Source: an uncultured Bacilli bacterium (GTDB lineage: Bacteria; Bacillota_I; Bacilli_A; RF39; UBA660). Taken from it: a stretch of DNA of 25,607 nucleotides. Each line of letters opens with the position of its first letter. Within the stretch, counting starts at the first letter, position 1. The position numbers and the translations under genes were made by a program. The notes under the pieces were generated by a model. The model saw nothing but the letters and a program-made list of their open reading frames with translations, searched no databases and was not told the DNA's origin. Positions 1 through 7,600 of the stretch are shown here, piece after piece. The stretch lies in assembly GCA_934179675.1 (NCBI GenBank), contig CAKPQS010000020.1, forward strand, positions 1 through 25,607. The letters run 5' to 3'.

Positions 1-146
1 AAACTTATGTCTTTTTTTGAAGAAAAACAGTATTGATGTAAAATACTCCACCAACACTATTTATAATACAACCTAAATAATGACTAAAATCATTATTTTT
101 TTGTTTAAAAAAAATAAAAACGTGAATGCTATTAATGGTGAAATAA
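1..146. other. Non-coding left edge
   Basis: No convincing reading frame is visible. The T-run near positions 11-17 could be the tail of a terminator belonging to a gene left of the window, but its stem is not visible. A GGTG ribosome-site-like sequence at 137-140 serves the gene starting at 147. No clear -35/-10 pair was found for that gene. Confidence 0.4.
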
Positions 147-530
147 ATGAAAAAAATTATATTTTTATTAATAACAGTATTTATTTTTTTAATTGGAACA
201 ACTTATTCAAAAGAAGAAACAGAAAATAATGAATATTTAATAAAAACAGCAAATATAACAAGCAAAAATATAAATTTATTAGATCATTGTTTATATAAAA
301 TAATAACAATATATCCTGAAAATACATATAATATAATGAATTCATATATATATAATGAAGATATAGATAATTTTGAAAAAATATATTTAAAAAAAATAAA
401 AAAAATATCTACTACCGAATATTATAATTTAAAACTAAAAGGAATAAAAATAGAATACATAAAAGTATATAGTTCAAGTAATTTACTAAAAAAATGTAAT
501 AATTATCTTGAAAAAATTGAACCATTATAA
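147..530 (+). CDS. Small secreted or membrane-anchored protein of unknown function
   Basis: I do not recognise this 127-residue protein. It begins with two lysines and a hydrophobic core (residues 4-18), followed by TTYSKEE, which fits a signal peptidase I site near residue 21. The rest is Asn/Lys/Ile/Tyr-rich, has two Cys residues (in DHCLYK and KKCNN) that could form a disulfide outside the cell, and shows no family motif. The start is supported by GGTGAAATAA just upstream. It ends 22 bases before frr with no terminator between, so the two are probably co-transcribed. The sequence is strikingly A-rich, even for this window. A lipoprotein is unlikely because there is no Cys at the cleavage site. 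That it is a real gene is supported by its signal peptide, ribosome site and position; its function is unknown. Confidence 0.6.
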   Translation: MKKIIFLLITVFIFLIGTTYSKEETENNEYLIKTANITSKNINLLDHCLYKIITIYPENTYNIMNSYIYNEDIDNFEKIYLKKIKKISTTEYYNLKLKGIKIEYIKVYSSSNLLKKCNNYLEKIEPL

Positions 531-552
531 TATAATTGTTGTGGAGGAAATT

Positions 553-1092
553 ATGGATATTTTAAATAAAACAGAAGAAAAAATGATGCAAGTAATTGAA
601 AATTTTGAAAAAAGACTTATTAATATAAGAGCCGGAAGGGCAAATGCATCATTAGTAAATGGAATAATGGTATCATATTATGGTGTTCCAACACCTATTA
701 TTCAACTTGCTAATATATCAATACCAGAAGCAAGACAATTATGTATCAAACCTTATGATAGAAATTGTTTAGGTGCAATAGAAAAAGCAATATTTGAAGC
801 AAATATTGGTATTACACCAAATAATAATGGTGAAATGATTATTTTAACAATTCCACCATTAACAGAAGATACGAGAAAATCTTACGTAAAGGAAGCAAAA
901 TCAATGGCTGAAGACGCTAGAATTGCTTTAAGAAATGTAAGGCAAGACGCTAATAATGAAATTAAAAGAGAAGAAATAACTGATGACGAAAAAGAAAGTC
1001 TTGAAAAAGATGTTCAAAATTTAATTAATAAGTATAATAAAGAAGTAGAAGATAGATTTAATAAAAAAGAAACAGAATTATTAAGTATATAA
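553..1092 (+). CDS. frr: Ribosome recycling factor
   Basis: This factor splits post-termination ribosomes together with EF-G in the cytoplasm. The frame is open further upstream to a TTG at 508, but ATG 553 is preceded by a strong GGAGGAAA at 543-550 and gives MDILNKTEEKM, the usual RRF beginning. The 179-residue length is close to the family norm of about 185. Recognisable blocks include FEKRLINIRAGRANASLV near the N-terminus, the YYGVPTPI hinge region, and a C-terminal three-helix bundle segment with ALRNVRQDANNEIK and ITDDE. Using 508 would overlap the preceding gene and leave a start without a good ribosome site. The neighbours are prfA and prmC, making a translation-termination cluster. 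A terminator follows at its stop codon. Confidence 0.95.
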   Translation: MDILNKTEEKMMQVIENFEKRLINIRAGRANASLVNGIMVSYYGVPTPIIQLANISIPEARQLCIKPYDRNCLGAIEKAIFEANIGITPNNNGEMIILTIPPLTEDTRKSYVKEAKSMAEDARIALRNVRQDANNEIKREEITDDEKESLEKDVQNLINKYNKEVEDRFNKKETELLSI

Positions 1093-1112
1093 AGGGAATA
1101 AATCCCTTTTTT
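1091..1112 (+). terminator. Intrinsic terminator after frr
   Basis: Left arm AAAGGGA (1091-1097), loop 1098-1102 and right arm TCCCTTT (1103-1109) run into a T-run to 1112. The left arm shares bases with the frr stop codon (1090-1092). Confidence 0.85.
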
Positions 1113-1123
1113 GTTTTTAAAAG

Positions 1124-1152
1124 TTTACATAAGAAAAAAAATATAATATAAT
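1124..1152 (+). promoter_or_regulatory. Promoter for prfA-prmC
   Basis: A -35 TTTACA (1124-1129) and a perfect -10 TATAAT (1147-1152) are separated by 17 bases, just after the frr terminator. The ribosome site AGAGGAA follows at 1164-1170. Confidence 0.75.
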
Positions 1153-1175
1153 ATACAAAGAGAAGAGGAAATAAT

Positions 1176-2231
1176 ATGTTGGAAAGACTAAATGCTATTG
1201 AAAAAAGATATAATGAAATAACAGAATTGATGCAATCTAATGAAGTAATAAGCAATATAAAAAAAATGATGGAATTGTCAAAAGAACAATCCAGTATAAG
1301 AGAATGCTATGAAGTTTATCAAATTTATAAAAAAGTTTTGAATGATATAAAAGAAGGTGAAGAATTATTAAATGATCCTGAAATGTCTGAAATGGCTAAA
1401 GAAGAATTAAGTAATTTATACAAAGAAAAAGAAAATTTAGATGCCAAAATTGAAATACTTTTACTTCCTAAAGATCCTAATGATGATAAAGATATTATTA
1501 TGGAAATAAGAGGAGCAGCTGGTGGTGATGAAGCAAATATTTTTGCAGGTGATCTATATAGAATGTATTCTTATTATGCTGCAAATAATAGCTGGAAAAT
1601 AGAAGAAATTAATAGTGAGGAATGTGCAGCTGGAGGATATTCACAAGTAGAATTTAAAATAAAAGGTGATAATGTTTACTCAAAATTAAAATATGAATCA
1701 GGATCTCATAGAGTTCAAAGAGTTCCCGTAACAGAATCTCAAGGAAGAATTCAAACTTCAACAGCAACAGTATTAGTAATGCCTGAAGTAGATGATATAG
1801 ATATTGAAATTAAAGACTCTGATTTAAGGATAGATTGTTATTGTGCTTCAGGTCATGGTGGTCAGGGGGTTAATACAACACCATCAGCTGTTAGAATCAC
1901 CCATTTACCTACAAATACAGTTGTAACATGTCAAAACCAAAGAAGCCAAATTCAAAATAAAGCAGAAGCAATGCAAGTGTTAAAAGCAAGATTATATGAG
2001 ATGGAACTTAATAAACAAAAAGAAAGTGTTGGATCGGAAAGAAAAAAATTAGTTGGAACAGGAGATAGATCTGAAAAAATAAGAACTTATAATTATCCTC
2101 AAAACAGAGTAACTGATCATCGAATAGGTTTTTCAACAATGAATCTAGACAGAGTTATGGATGGAGCATTAGATGATATTATCAATGCTTTAATAGAAGC
2201 AGATATTGCTTTAAAAATGAAAGGTGAATAA
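1176..2231 (+). CDS. prfA: Peptide chain release factor 1
   Basis: RF1 reads UAA and UAG stop codons and triggers peptide release. The 351-residue length matches the family (about 360). The codon-recognition tripeptide is PVT in HRVQRVPVTESQGR, which separates RF1 from RF2 (SPF). The catalytic GGQ sits at residues 228-230, followed by VNTTPSAVRITHLPT. The flanks differ slightly from the common form: SGHGGQGVN rather than SGAGGQ(H/S)VN. The start at 1176 is supported by AGAGGAA a few bases upstream. The gene has its own promoter and overlaps prmC by one base (TAATG), implying coupled expression with the enzyme that methylates the GGQ glutamine. UAA and UAG dominate stop usage here, so RF1 carries most of the termination load. 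Confidence 0.97.
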   Translation: MLERLNAIEKRYNEITELMQSNEVISNIKKMMELSKEQSSIRECYEVYQIYKKVLNDIKEGEELLNDPEMSEMAKEELSNLYKEKENLDAKIEILLLPKDPNDDKDIIMEIRGAAGGDEANIFAGDLYRMYSYYAANNSWKIEEINSEECAAGGYSQVEFKIKGDNVYSKLKYESGSHRVQRVPVTESQGRIQTSTATVLVMPEVDDIDIEIKDSDLRIDCYCASGHGGQGVNTTPSAVRITHLPTNTVVTCQNQRSQIQNKAEAMQVLKARLYEMELNKQKESVGSERKKLVGTGDRSEKIRTYNYPQNRVTDHRIGFSTMNLDRVMDGALDDIINALIEADIALKMKGE

Positions 2232-2938
2232 TGACTCCTTTAGAATATTTAGAAAAATATGGTAATCCATCTAAAGAAAATATTAAACGTTTAAATAATG
2301 GTGAACCTGTTCAATATATAGTTGGAAATGTTTCTTTTTATGGTAATATTATTGATGTTGATAAAAGAGTATTAATACCAAGATTTGAAACAGAAGAATT
2401 AGTTGAAAATACTATTAAATATATAAAAAAATATAACTATAATAGTATAGTTGATATTGGTACTGGATCTGGTTGTATTGCAATTACAATCAAAAAAATT
2501 TTTCCAAGTATGCTTGTTGATGCTGTTGATATAAGTAAAGATGCATTAGCACTAGCACAATCTAATTCTGTAAAAAATGATACTTTAATAAATTTTTATG
2601 AAGGTAATTTATTAAATCCGTTAAATAAAAAATATGACATTATAATATCTAATCCCCCATATATAGCTTACGATGAAAAAATAATGGATATTGTTAAAAA
2701 TAATGAACCTCATTTAGCGTTGTATGCCGATAATAATGGATTATATTATTATGAAGAAATATTAAAAAATGTTTATAATTATATTAATAAAAATGGTTTA
2801 ATTGCATTTGAAATAGGCTATGATCAGGCAGAAAAAATAAAACAAATTGTTCAAAAATATCTTAATAATTATAATATTGAAATAAAAAAAGATATGACAG
2901 GAAAAGATAGAATGGTTTTTATAAAGTTATACGAATAA
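2231..2938 (+). CDS. prmC: Release factor glutamine N5-methyltransferase, short N-terminal domain
   Basis: PrmC uses S-adenosylmethionine to methylate the GGQ glutamine of release factors. The Rossmann fold shows the SAM loop DIGTGSGCIAI (around residues 75-85) and the signature NPPYIAYDE (around residue 140), which grips the target glutamine. The LIPRFETEELVE block also matches HemK/PrmC. The protein is only 235 residues, whereas typical PrmC is about 280. The shortage is N-terminal: GEPVQYIVG, usually some 60-75 residues in, begins near residue 24, so most of the helical release-factor-binding domain is missing. The start codon overlaps the prfA stop and no upstream in-frame extension is apparent. 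The call is firm from motifs and partnership with prfA. Confidence 0.94.
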   Translation: MTPLEYLEKYGNPSKENIKRLNNGEPVQYIVGNVSFYGNIIDVDKRVLIPRFETEELVENTIKYIKKYNYNSIVDIGTGSGCIAITIKKIFPSMLVDAVDISKDALALAQSNSVKNDTLINFYEGNLLNPLNKKYDIIISNPPYIAYDEKIMDIVKNNEPHLALYADNNGLYYYEEILKNVYNYINKNGLIAFEIGYDQAEKIKQIVQKYLNNYNIEIKKDMTGKDRMVFIKLYE

Positions 2939-2951
2939 GTATAACTTTTTT
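2924..2951 (+). terminator. Intrinsic terminator at the end of prmC
   Basis: A perfect 9-bp inverted repeat, AAGTTATAC (2924-2932) with GTATAACTT (2939-2947), is followed by T-run 2946-2951. The prmC stop codon TAA (2936-2938) lies in the loop, so the left arm is coding sequence. Confidence 0.85.
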
Positions 2952-3034
2952 CTTTGCTATTAGTTATTAATTTTTAAATATAGTAGAAATGATATAAAAA
3001 ATGTTGATTAGTATAATGGAACAATTTCTTCTAA

Positions 3035-3124
3035 TGCTTTAATAACAGTAAATTATATAGCATTGCACAATATATAATGATAGCGCTTAATTTATCAAAT
3101 AGTAATGCAGTAAAAGGAAGTTAA
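3035..3124 (+). pseudogene. Short relic with a tail similar to the relic downstream of the Rpn gene
   Basis: The frame is open for 29 codons to TAA 3122-3124 but is preceded by a stop and has no initiation codon. Its end, 3096-3124, matches 4462-4490 at about 24 of 29 bases and encodes SNSNAVKGS versus PNSNVVKES in the same reading sense. I infer that both are decayed copies of one ancestral sequence on either side of the intact Rpn gene. The product family is not recognised. Confidence 0.35.
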
Positions 3125-3226
3125 TTATAAAATAATTCCAAAACAAATTCAACTTTGCATTTCTTGTGTAATTAATAAAAAATAGTAATTTCCTTTTTTC
3201 AAACATCTTTTTACTAAAATAGGATA

Positions 3227-3257
3227 AAATTCGTCTAAAGCGAATTTCCTTTTTTTT
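3227..3257 (+). terminator. Terminator-like hairpin upstream of the Rpn gene
   Basis: AAATTCG (3227-3233) and CGAATTT (3241-3247) pair perfectly around a 7-base loop, then CC and a T-run (3250-3257). It may insulate the Rpn gene from upstream transcription, or be the leftover terminator of a lost gene. Confidence 0.6.
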
Positions 3258-3292
3258 AAAGTTTTTTATTTCTAATTTATGAAAAGTAGTGT

Positions 3293-3321
3293 TTGACCAT
3301 ATTTTTCATATTTGCTATAGT
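3293..3321 (+). promoter_or_regulatory. Promoter of the Rpn-family gene
   Basis: TTGACC (3293-3298) and TATAGT (3316-3321) are separated by exactly 17 bases. A strong AGGAGGTGAT ribosome site follows at 3335-3344. Both signals look intact, so the gene is probably expressed. Confidence 0.75.
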
Positions 3322-3349
3322 ACTTTCTCATGAGAGGAGGTGATGAATA

Positions 3350-4237
3350 ATGAATTTTATACCATTAACATTTGATTTATCAGCAAAATTCTTTTTTCAT
3401 TCAGATAAGGTTATTGTCAAGAAGTTTTTAGAATCAGTTTTAAATATTAAAGTAAATGAGTACAAACTTTTAGAAAATGAATTACCAGTAACTAATTTTA
3501 AAGAATATCACATGACAACAGATATTGTATTAAAAGTAGATAATGAATTAATTGTTAATATTGAAATCAATAGAACATATTTTAAGTATGTATTAAATAA
3601 ATCATTAAGTTATTTGGGTAAATTTATAACAATAAGAGTATCTAGAGGAAATAATGTAAATGATCCTAAATATGATATTATCCAATTAAATCTAAATGCT
3701 GAATCTTATGTAAATGATAAAGCAAAGAGAGTTGTAAGATTGATGTATGAAGATAGTAATGAAATTTTCACAGAGAATGTTAAAATGATTATTAGCAATA
3801 TTGATAAATACTCTAAAATGTACTATAATGGAGACAGAAGAGATGAAGTTGCATTTGTTGCCATTTTTGAAACAGATAGTTATGAAAAACTTGATGAAAT
3901 GTTAAAAGGAAGGGTGCCAGATGAAAACCGCATTAATTTCATTAGGAGGTATAAAGAAATGTGTCAAAATCCAGAATATATAACTGCTTATGAAAAAGAA
4001 AAAGGCGAAAGGTCTGTAATAAATAGTATGATTGAAAATGCTACAAACGATGGAATTGAACAAGGAATTGAACAAGGAATTGAACAAGGACTTGAGCAGG
4101 GTATCGAGCAAGGTCGTAAACAAGAAAAAATAAAAATGGCAAGACAAATGTTAGAAAAAAATTATGATATAAAAGAAATATCTGATATAATAGGACTATC
4201 TATTGAAGAAATTAAGAACCTAGAAAGTCAAGAGTAA
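3350..4237 (+). CDS. Rpn-family PD-(D/E)XK recombination-promoting nuclease / transposase-like protein
   Basis: Members of this group (PDDEXK_2, Rpn/YhgA-like) are DNA endonucleases linked to RecA-independent recombination and to phage defence in some species. The 295 residues show the typical layout. An N-terminal nuclease core begins NFIPLTFDLSAKFFF. Candidate active-site residues are D58 (TTDIVLKVD) and E72 with N74 (NIEIN), at the place where the family has a D...ExQ/ExK pattern. A Gly-Ile-Glu-Gln repeat segment follows (235-254). The C-terminal helices read MARQMLEKNYDIKEISDIIGLS, a helix-turn-helix-like end common in the family. It has its own promoter and a near-ideal ribosome site. 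Residues 27-79 are duplicated almost perfectly downstream (4286-4442). Function in this host is unknown, and the N in place of the usual Q/K needs an alignment to judge. Confidence 0.88.
   Translation: MNFIPLTFDLSAKFFFHSDKVIVKKFLESVLNIKVNEYKLLENELPVTNFKEYHMTTDIVLKVDNELIVNIEINRTYFKYVLNKSLSYLGKFITIRVSRGNNVNDPKYDIIQLNLNAESYVNDKAKRVVRLMYEDSNEIFTENVKMIISNIDKYSKMYYNGDRRDEVAFVAIFETDSYEKLDEMLKGRVPDENRINFIRRYKEMCQNPEYITAYEKEKGERSVINSMIENATNDGIEQGIEQGIEQGLEQGIEQGRKQEKIKMARQMLEKNYDIKEISDIIGLSIEEIKNLESQE
4052..4111 (+). repeat. 12-bp in-frame tandem repeat encoding GIEQ
   Basis: Five consecutive 12-base units code GIEQ, GIEQ, GIEQ, GLEQ, GIEQ. The first three units (GGAATTGAACAA) are identical in DNA; the last two have drifted. 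Because the unit is a multiple of three, copy-number change lengthens or shortens a likely helical linker without a frameshift. Confidence 0.9.
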
Positions 4238-4285
4238 TCTTGATTTTTTAGACAATTTAAATAGTTCTTTTATACTGATAATTTC

Positions 4286-4514
4286 AGAATCAGTTTTAAA
4301 TATTAAAGTAAATGAGTACAAACTTTTAGAAAATGAATTACCAGTAACTAATTTTAAAAAATATCACATGACAACAGATATTGTATTAAAAGTAGATAAT
4401 GAATTAATTGTTAATATTGAAATCAATAGAACATATTTTAAGCATAGTGCAAACAAATCACCAAACAGTAATGTTGTAAAAGAAAGTCAAAACCAAAGAC
4501 TATTCAAAAAATAG
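4286..4514 (+). pseudogene. Truncated second copy of the Rpn gene
   Basis: Bases 4286-4442 repeat 3430-3586 with a single difference (A at 4359 where the first copy has G at 3503; Glu to Lys). Upstream of 4286 the match stops abruptly and no start codon or ribosome site is present. Downstream of 4442 the frame stays open to TAG 4512-4514, but identity falls to scattered positions (KHSANKSPNSNVV against KYVLNKSLSYLGK). The sharp edges with near-perfect identity inside suggest a recent duplication or gene conversion into an older, diverged relic. The fragment retains the catalytic-region codons but cannot make an intact protein. Confidence 0.8.
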
Positions 4515-4521
4515 TCTTTTT
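4495..4521 (+). terminator. Terminator hairpin after the Rpn relic
   Basis: AAAGACTATT (4495-4504) pairs perfectly with AATAGTCTTT (4510-4519) and runs into T's to 4521. It separates the Rpn island from polC. Confidence 0.8.
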
Positions 4522-4607
4522 AATTTGTAAATTACAAAAAAGACTACCTTAAATATTAAATATATGATAAAATAATCAATAAGGAAATGCTCAAAGGAGA
4601 ATTATTT

Positions 4608-7600
4608 ATGGAAGAAATGCAAAAATTATTAACAAAACTAAAATTTAGTCAAACATATTTTGATAATGGCAAACTATTACAAATAAGATGTAATAAAGAA
4701 AAAACAAACTTTGAATTTTGTATTGAAGTAGATAATATAACATATAAAAAATATATTGAATTTGTAAAAAGACTAAAAGGATATTATCCATTATATAATA
4801 TAAAAGTTAAAATAAACATAATAAATAAAAATGTAAATAATATTTTTTTTGAACTATATAATGAATATTTAAAAAATATAACTTTAAATCAATATAAAGA
4901 TTATAAAGTAGAAATAAATAATAATGAAATATTTATAGAATGTGCAAATAATTTTGAAAAACAACAACTAGAAAATATAATAAATGAAATAAAAGAAAAA
5001 ATAAGTATTTTAGGTTATAATATAAAACCAAATGTAAAAGTAAATATCGATATGCAAAATAAAATAGAAACTCAAATCCAAAATGATTTGTATATTGACT
5101 ATAGTAAATATAATGAGCCAGTAGAAATAGTAAAAGAAGAAACATATAATAAATATCCTAAAAGAGAACCACGAGATAAAACTTTAATAGTGGATGAAGT
5201 AGAAGGTGTTATAAAAGGAAGAAAAATAGAAGGTGATATTACTTTATTAAAAGATATAAAAGAAACAGATAAAGCAATAATAGAAGTAAAAATATTCTCA
5301 ACAGAAGTAATAACAACAAAAACAGAATTAAAAATAGTAACACTTAAAATGACAGATAATACAGATAGCATTTATGGTAAAATATTTGTTCGCGAAGAAG
5401 AAGATTTAAATAATATTTTAAAAGCAATAAATAATAAATCATGGTATAAAATAACAGGTCAAGTAAAGTATGATGAATATGCTAAAGAATTATCAATTAT
5501 AATAAAAGACATAAATTTAAGTGATAAAACAGATATATCAAAAAAAGATACAGCTAAAGAAAAAAGAATCGAACTACATGCTCATACAATGATGAGTCAA
5601 ATGGACGGAGTAATAGACGAAGTAACTTTAGTTAAAACAGCTATGAAATATGGACATAGAGCATTAGCAATCACCGACCATGATTCATGCCAAGCTTTTC
5701 CCCATGTATATTCAGAAATCTGTAAATATAATAGCAATTTAGAATCTCCAATTAAAAGTCAAATTAAAGAATTAGAAGCTCAAGAACAAACAGAAGAAAT
5801 TAAAAATAAAATAGAAGAATTAAAACAACAAAAAAATAATTTACCTTATTTTAAAGGATTATATGGTGTTGAACTTGAAATGACAGATGAAGATTTAAAC
5901 ATTATATATAATGCTAAAAATATGAAAACAGATGATTTAACATATGTAGTATTTGATACCGAAACAACAGGATTTAATCCAGGATTACATGATCAAATGA
6001 TTGAAATTGGTGCCGTTAAAATGTACAAAGGAGAAGTAATTGAAAGATTTGATGAATTAATTAATCCTGGAAGAAAATTAGATGCTGTTATTACTAATTT
6101 AACAGGAATTACTGATAATAAATTAAAAGATGCTGATAATGAAGAAAATGTAACAAAAAGATTTAAAGAATGGATAGGAGATTTACCATTAGTTGCACAT
6201 AACGCTACATTTGATAAAAATATGTTAGATATGGCATATTATAAATATAATTTAGGTAAATTAGAAAATCCTGTTATAGATACATTAATGTTATCAAGAG
6301 TTATTAATAGTGATTTAAAAAGACATAGTTTAACTGCTTTATCAAAACATTATGGTATGAATTTTGCCGAAGAAGACGACGAAGATAATGAAGAAAGCAA
6401 TAATTTTGGATCAACTATAGTAACTATCGTAAATGATGTTTTAATTAATGATAATAGTATTTATAATAAAGAAACAAATGAATTAAATGTATATAGTACT
6501 GAAGAAGAAACAAAAATAAATATTAAAGTTATATTTAAAGATGGTAAAAATAAAGAAATAAATACAGAAATTAAACCCGGTCTTAATACTATAAACATTG
6601 ATAATAAATTAACTGTTATGGTAAATAAAATAAGAAGTCACCATAGAGCTGATTATGATGCTGAAAACACAGGTTATATTTTTGTTAAAATGTTAGATCA
6701 AATAAAAGGCTTAAAAAATTTAGATGAATTTTTAAATCCGGGATATATAGAGGCCCTAGCAGGTATTAAACCAGTTAAATATATGACAGATTATGACAAT
6801 ATACCAAAACAAACAAGAACACAAGAATTAACAAATAATAATCAAAAAACTAAACATATAACATTAATTGCTCGAACAAGAGAAGGCTTAAAAAATATTT
6901 TTAAATTAATATCTTATGCTAATACTGGCTTTATTGCAAAATCATCGAGAATACCTAGAAGAATAGTTGAACAAAATAGAAAAGATGTTTTAATAGGAAG
7001 TGCTTGTTTAAATGGTGAAATATTTAATATAGCTCTAACAAGAAATGAAGAAGATTTAAAAGAAGCAATGAAATTCTATGATTATATAGAAGTTCAACCA
7101 CCTAATAACTATATTCATTTAGTTAAAAGCCATGATTTATCTAATTATGATGAATTAATATATGCTTTAAATAAAATAATAAAATGTGCTAAAGAAGAAA
7201 ATAAATTAATATGTGCAACTAGTGATGCTCATACTTTAAATAAAGAAGATAAAATTTATAGAGAAATCATTATAAATCAAAATGTCCCTGGCAAAGGAAG
7301 ACATGCACTTGCAAAATATTTGAAAAAAGATAATAAAGGCACAAATAAAAATATGGATATTATTAATGAATTTATCAAAAATTCTAAAGAAATATATGGT
7401 TATGAATTAGATAATGTAACTATTAATACTTTAAAATTAATTAGTGTTCTTGATAATATAGAAGAAATATCTAATGATTTTGATACAATCTGTGAATTAT
7501 ATACCTTTACAAAAGAAGAAATATTAAAATTAGGTAAAGATTTTGAAAAAAATAAAAGAGAAAATTTGCATGATGCAATTAGAACTTTAATGAGTGAAAA

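Larger units (their letters stand above)
2952..3349. other. Degraded intergenic region before the Rpn gene
   Basis: About 400 bases hold no intact gene. There is a short open remnant (3035-3124) with no start codon, a terminator-like hairpin at 3227-3257, and the promoter and ribosome site of the following gene. AATTTCCTTTTTT occurs twice, near 3187 and 3243, suggesting small-scale duplication or decay of terminator sequence. Confidence 0.5.
4238..4607. other. Region between the Rpn gene and polC
   Basis: It holds the truncated Rpn copy (4286-4514), a terminator hairpin (4495-4521) and the polC ribosome site AAAGGAGA (4593-4600). An extended -10-like TGATAAAAT near 4565-4573 could serve polC, but no good -35 is present at the right distance. 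Confidence 0.5.

Noticed and set aside
508..552. N-terminal extension of frr from TTG 508
   Set aside because: It overlaps the upstream gene, has no ribosome site, and the extra 15 residues are not in the family; ATG 553 has GGAGGAAA upstream.
3902..4147. Minus-strand frame across the Rpn gene end
   Set aside because: Its repeated SLFN residues are the antisense of the GIEQ repeat; there is no independent support.
3350..4237. Rpn gene as part of a classical insertion sequence
   Set aside because: No terminal inverted repeats or target-site duplication were found. The flanking similarities are direct, short and diverged.
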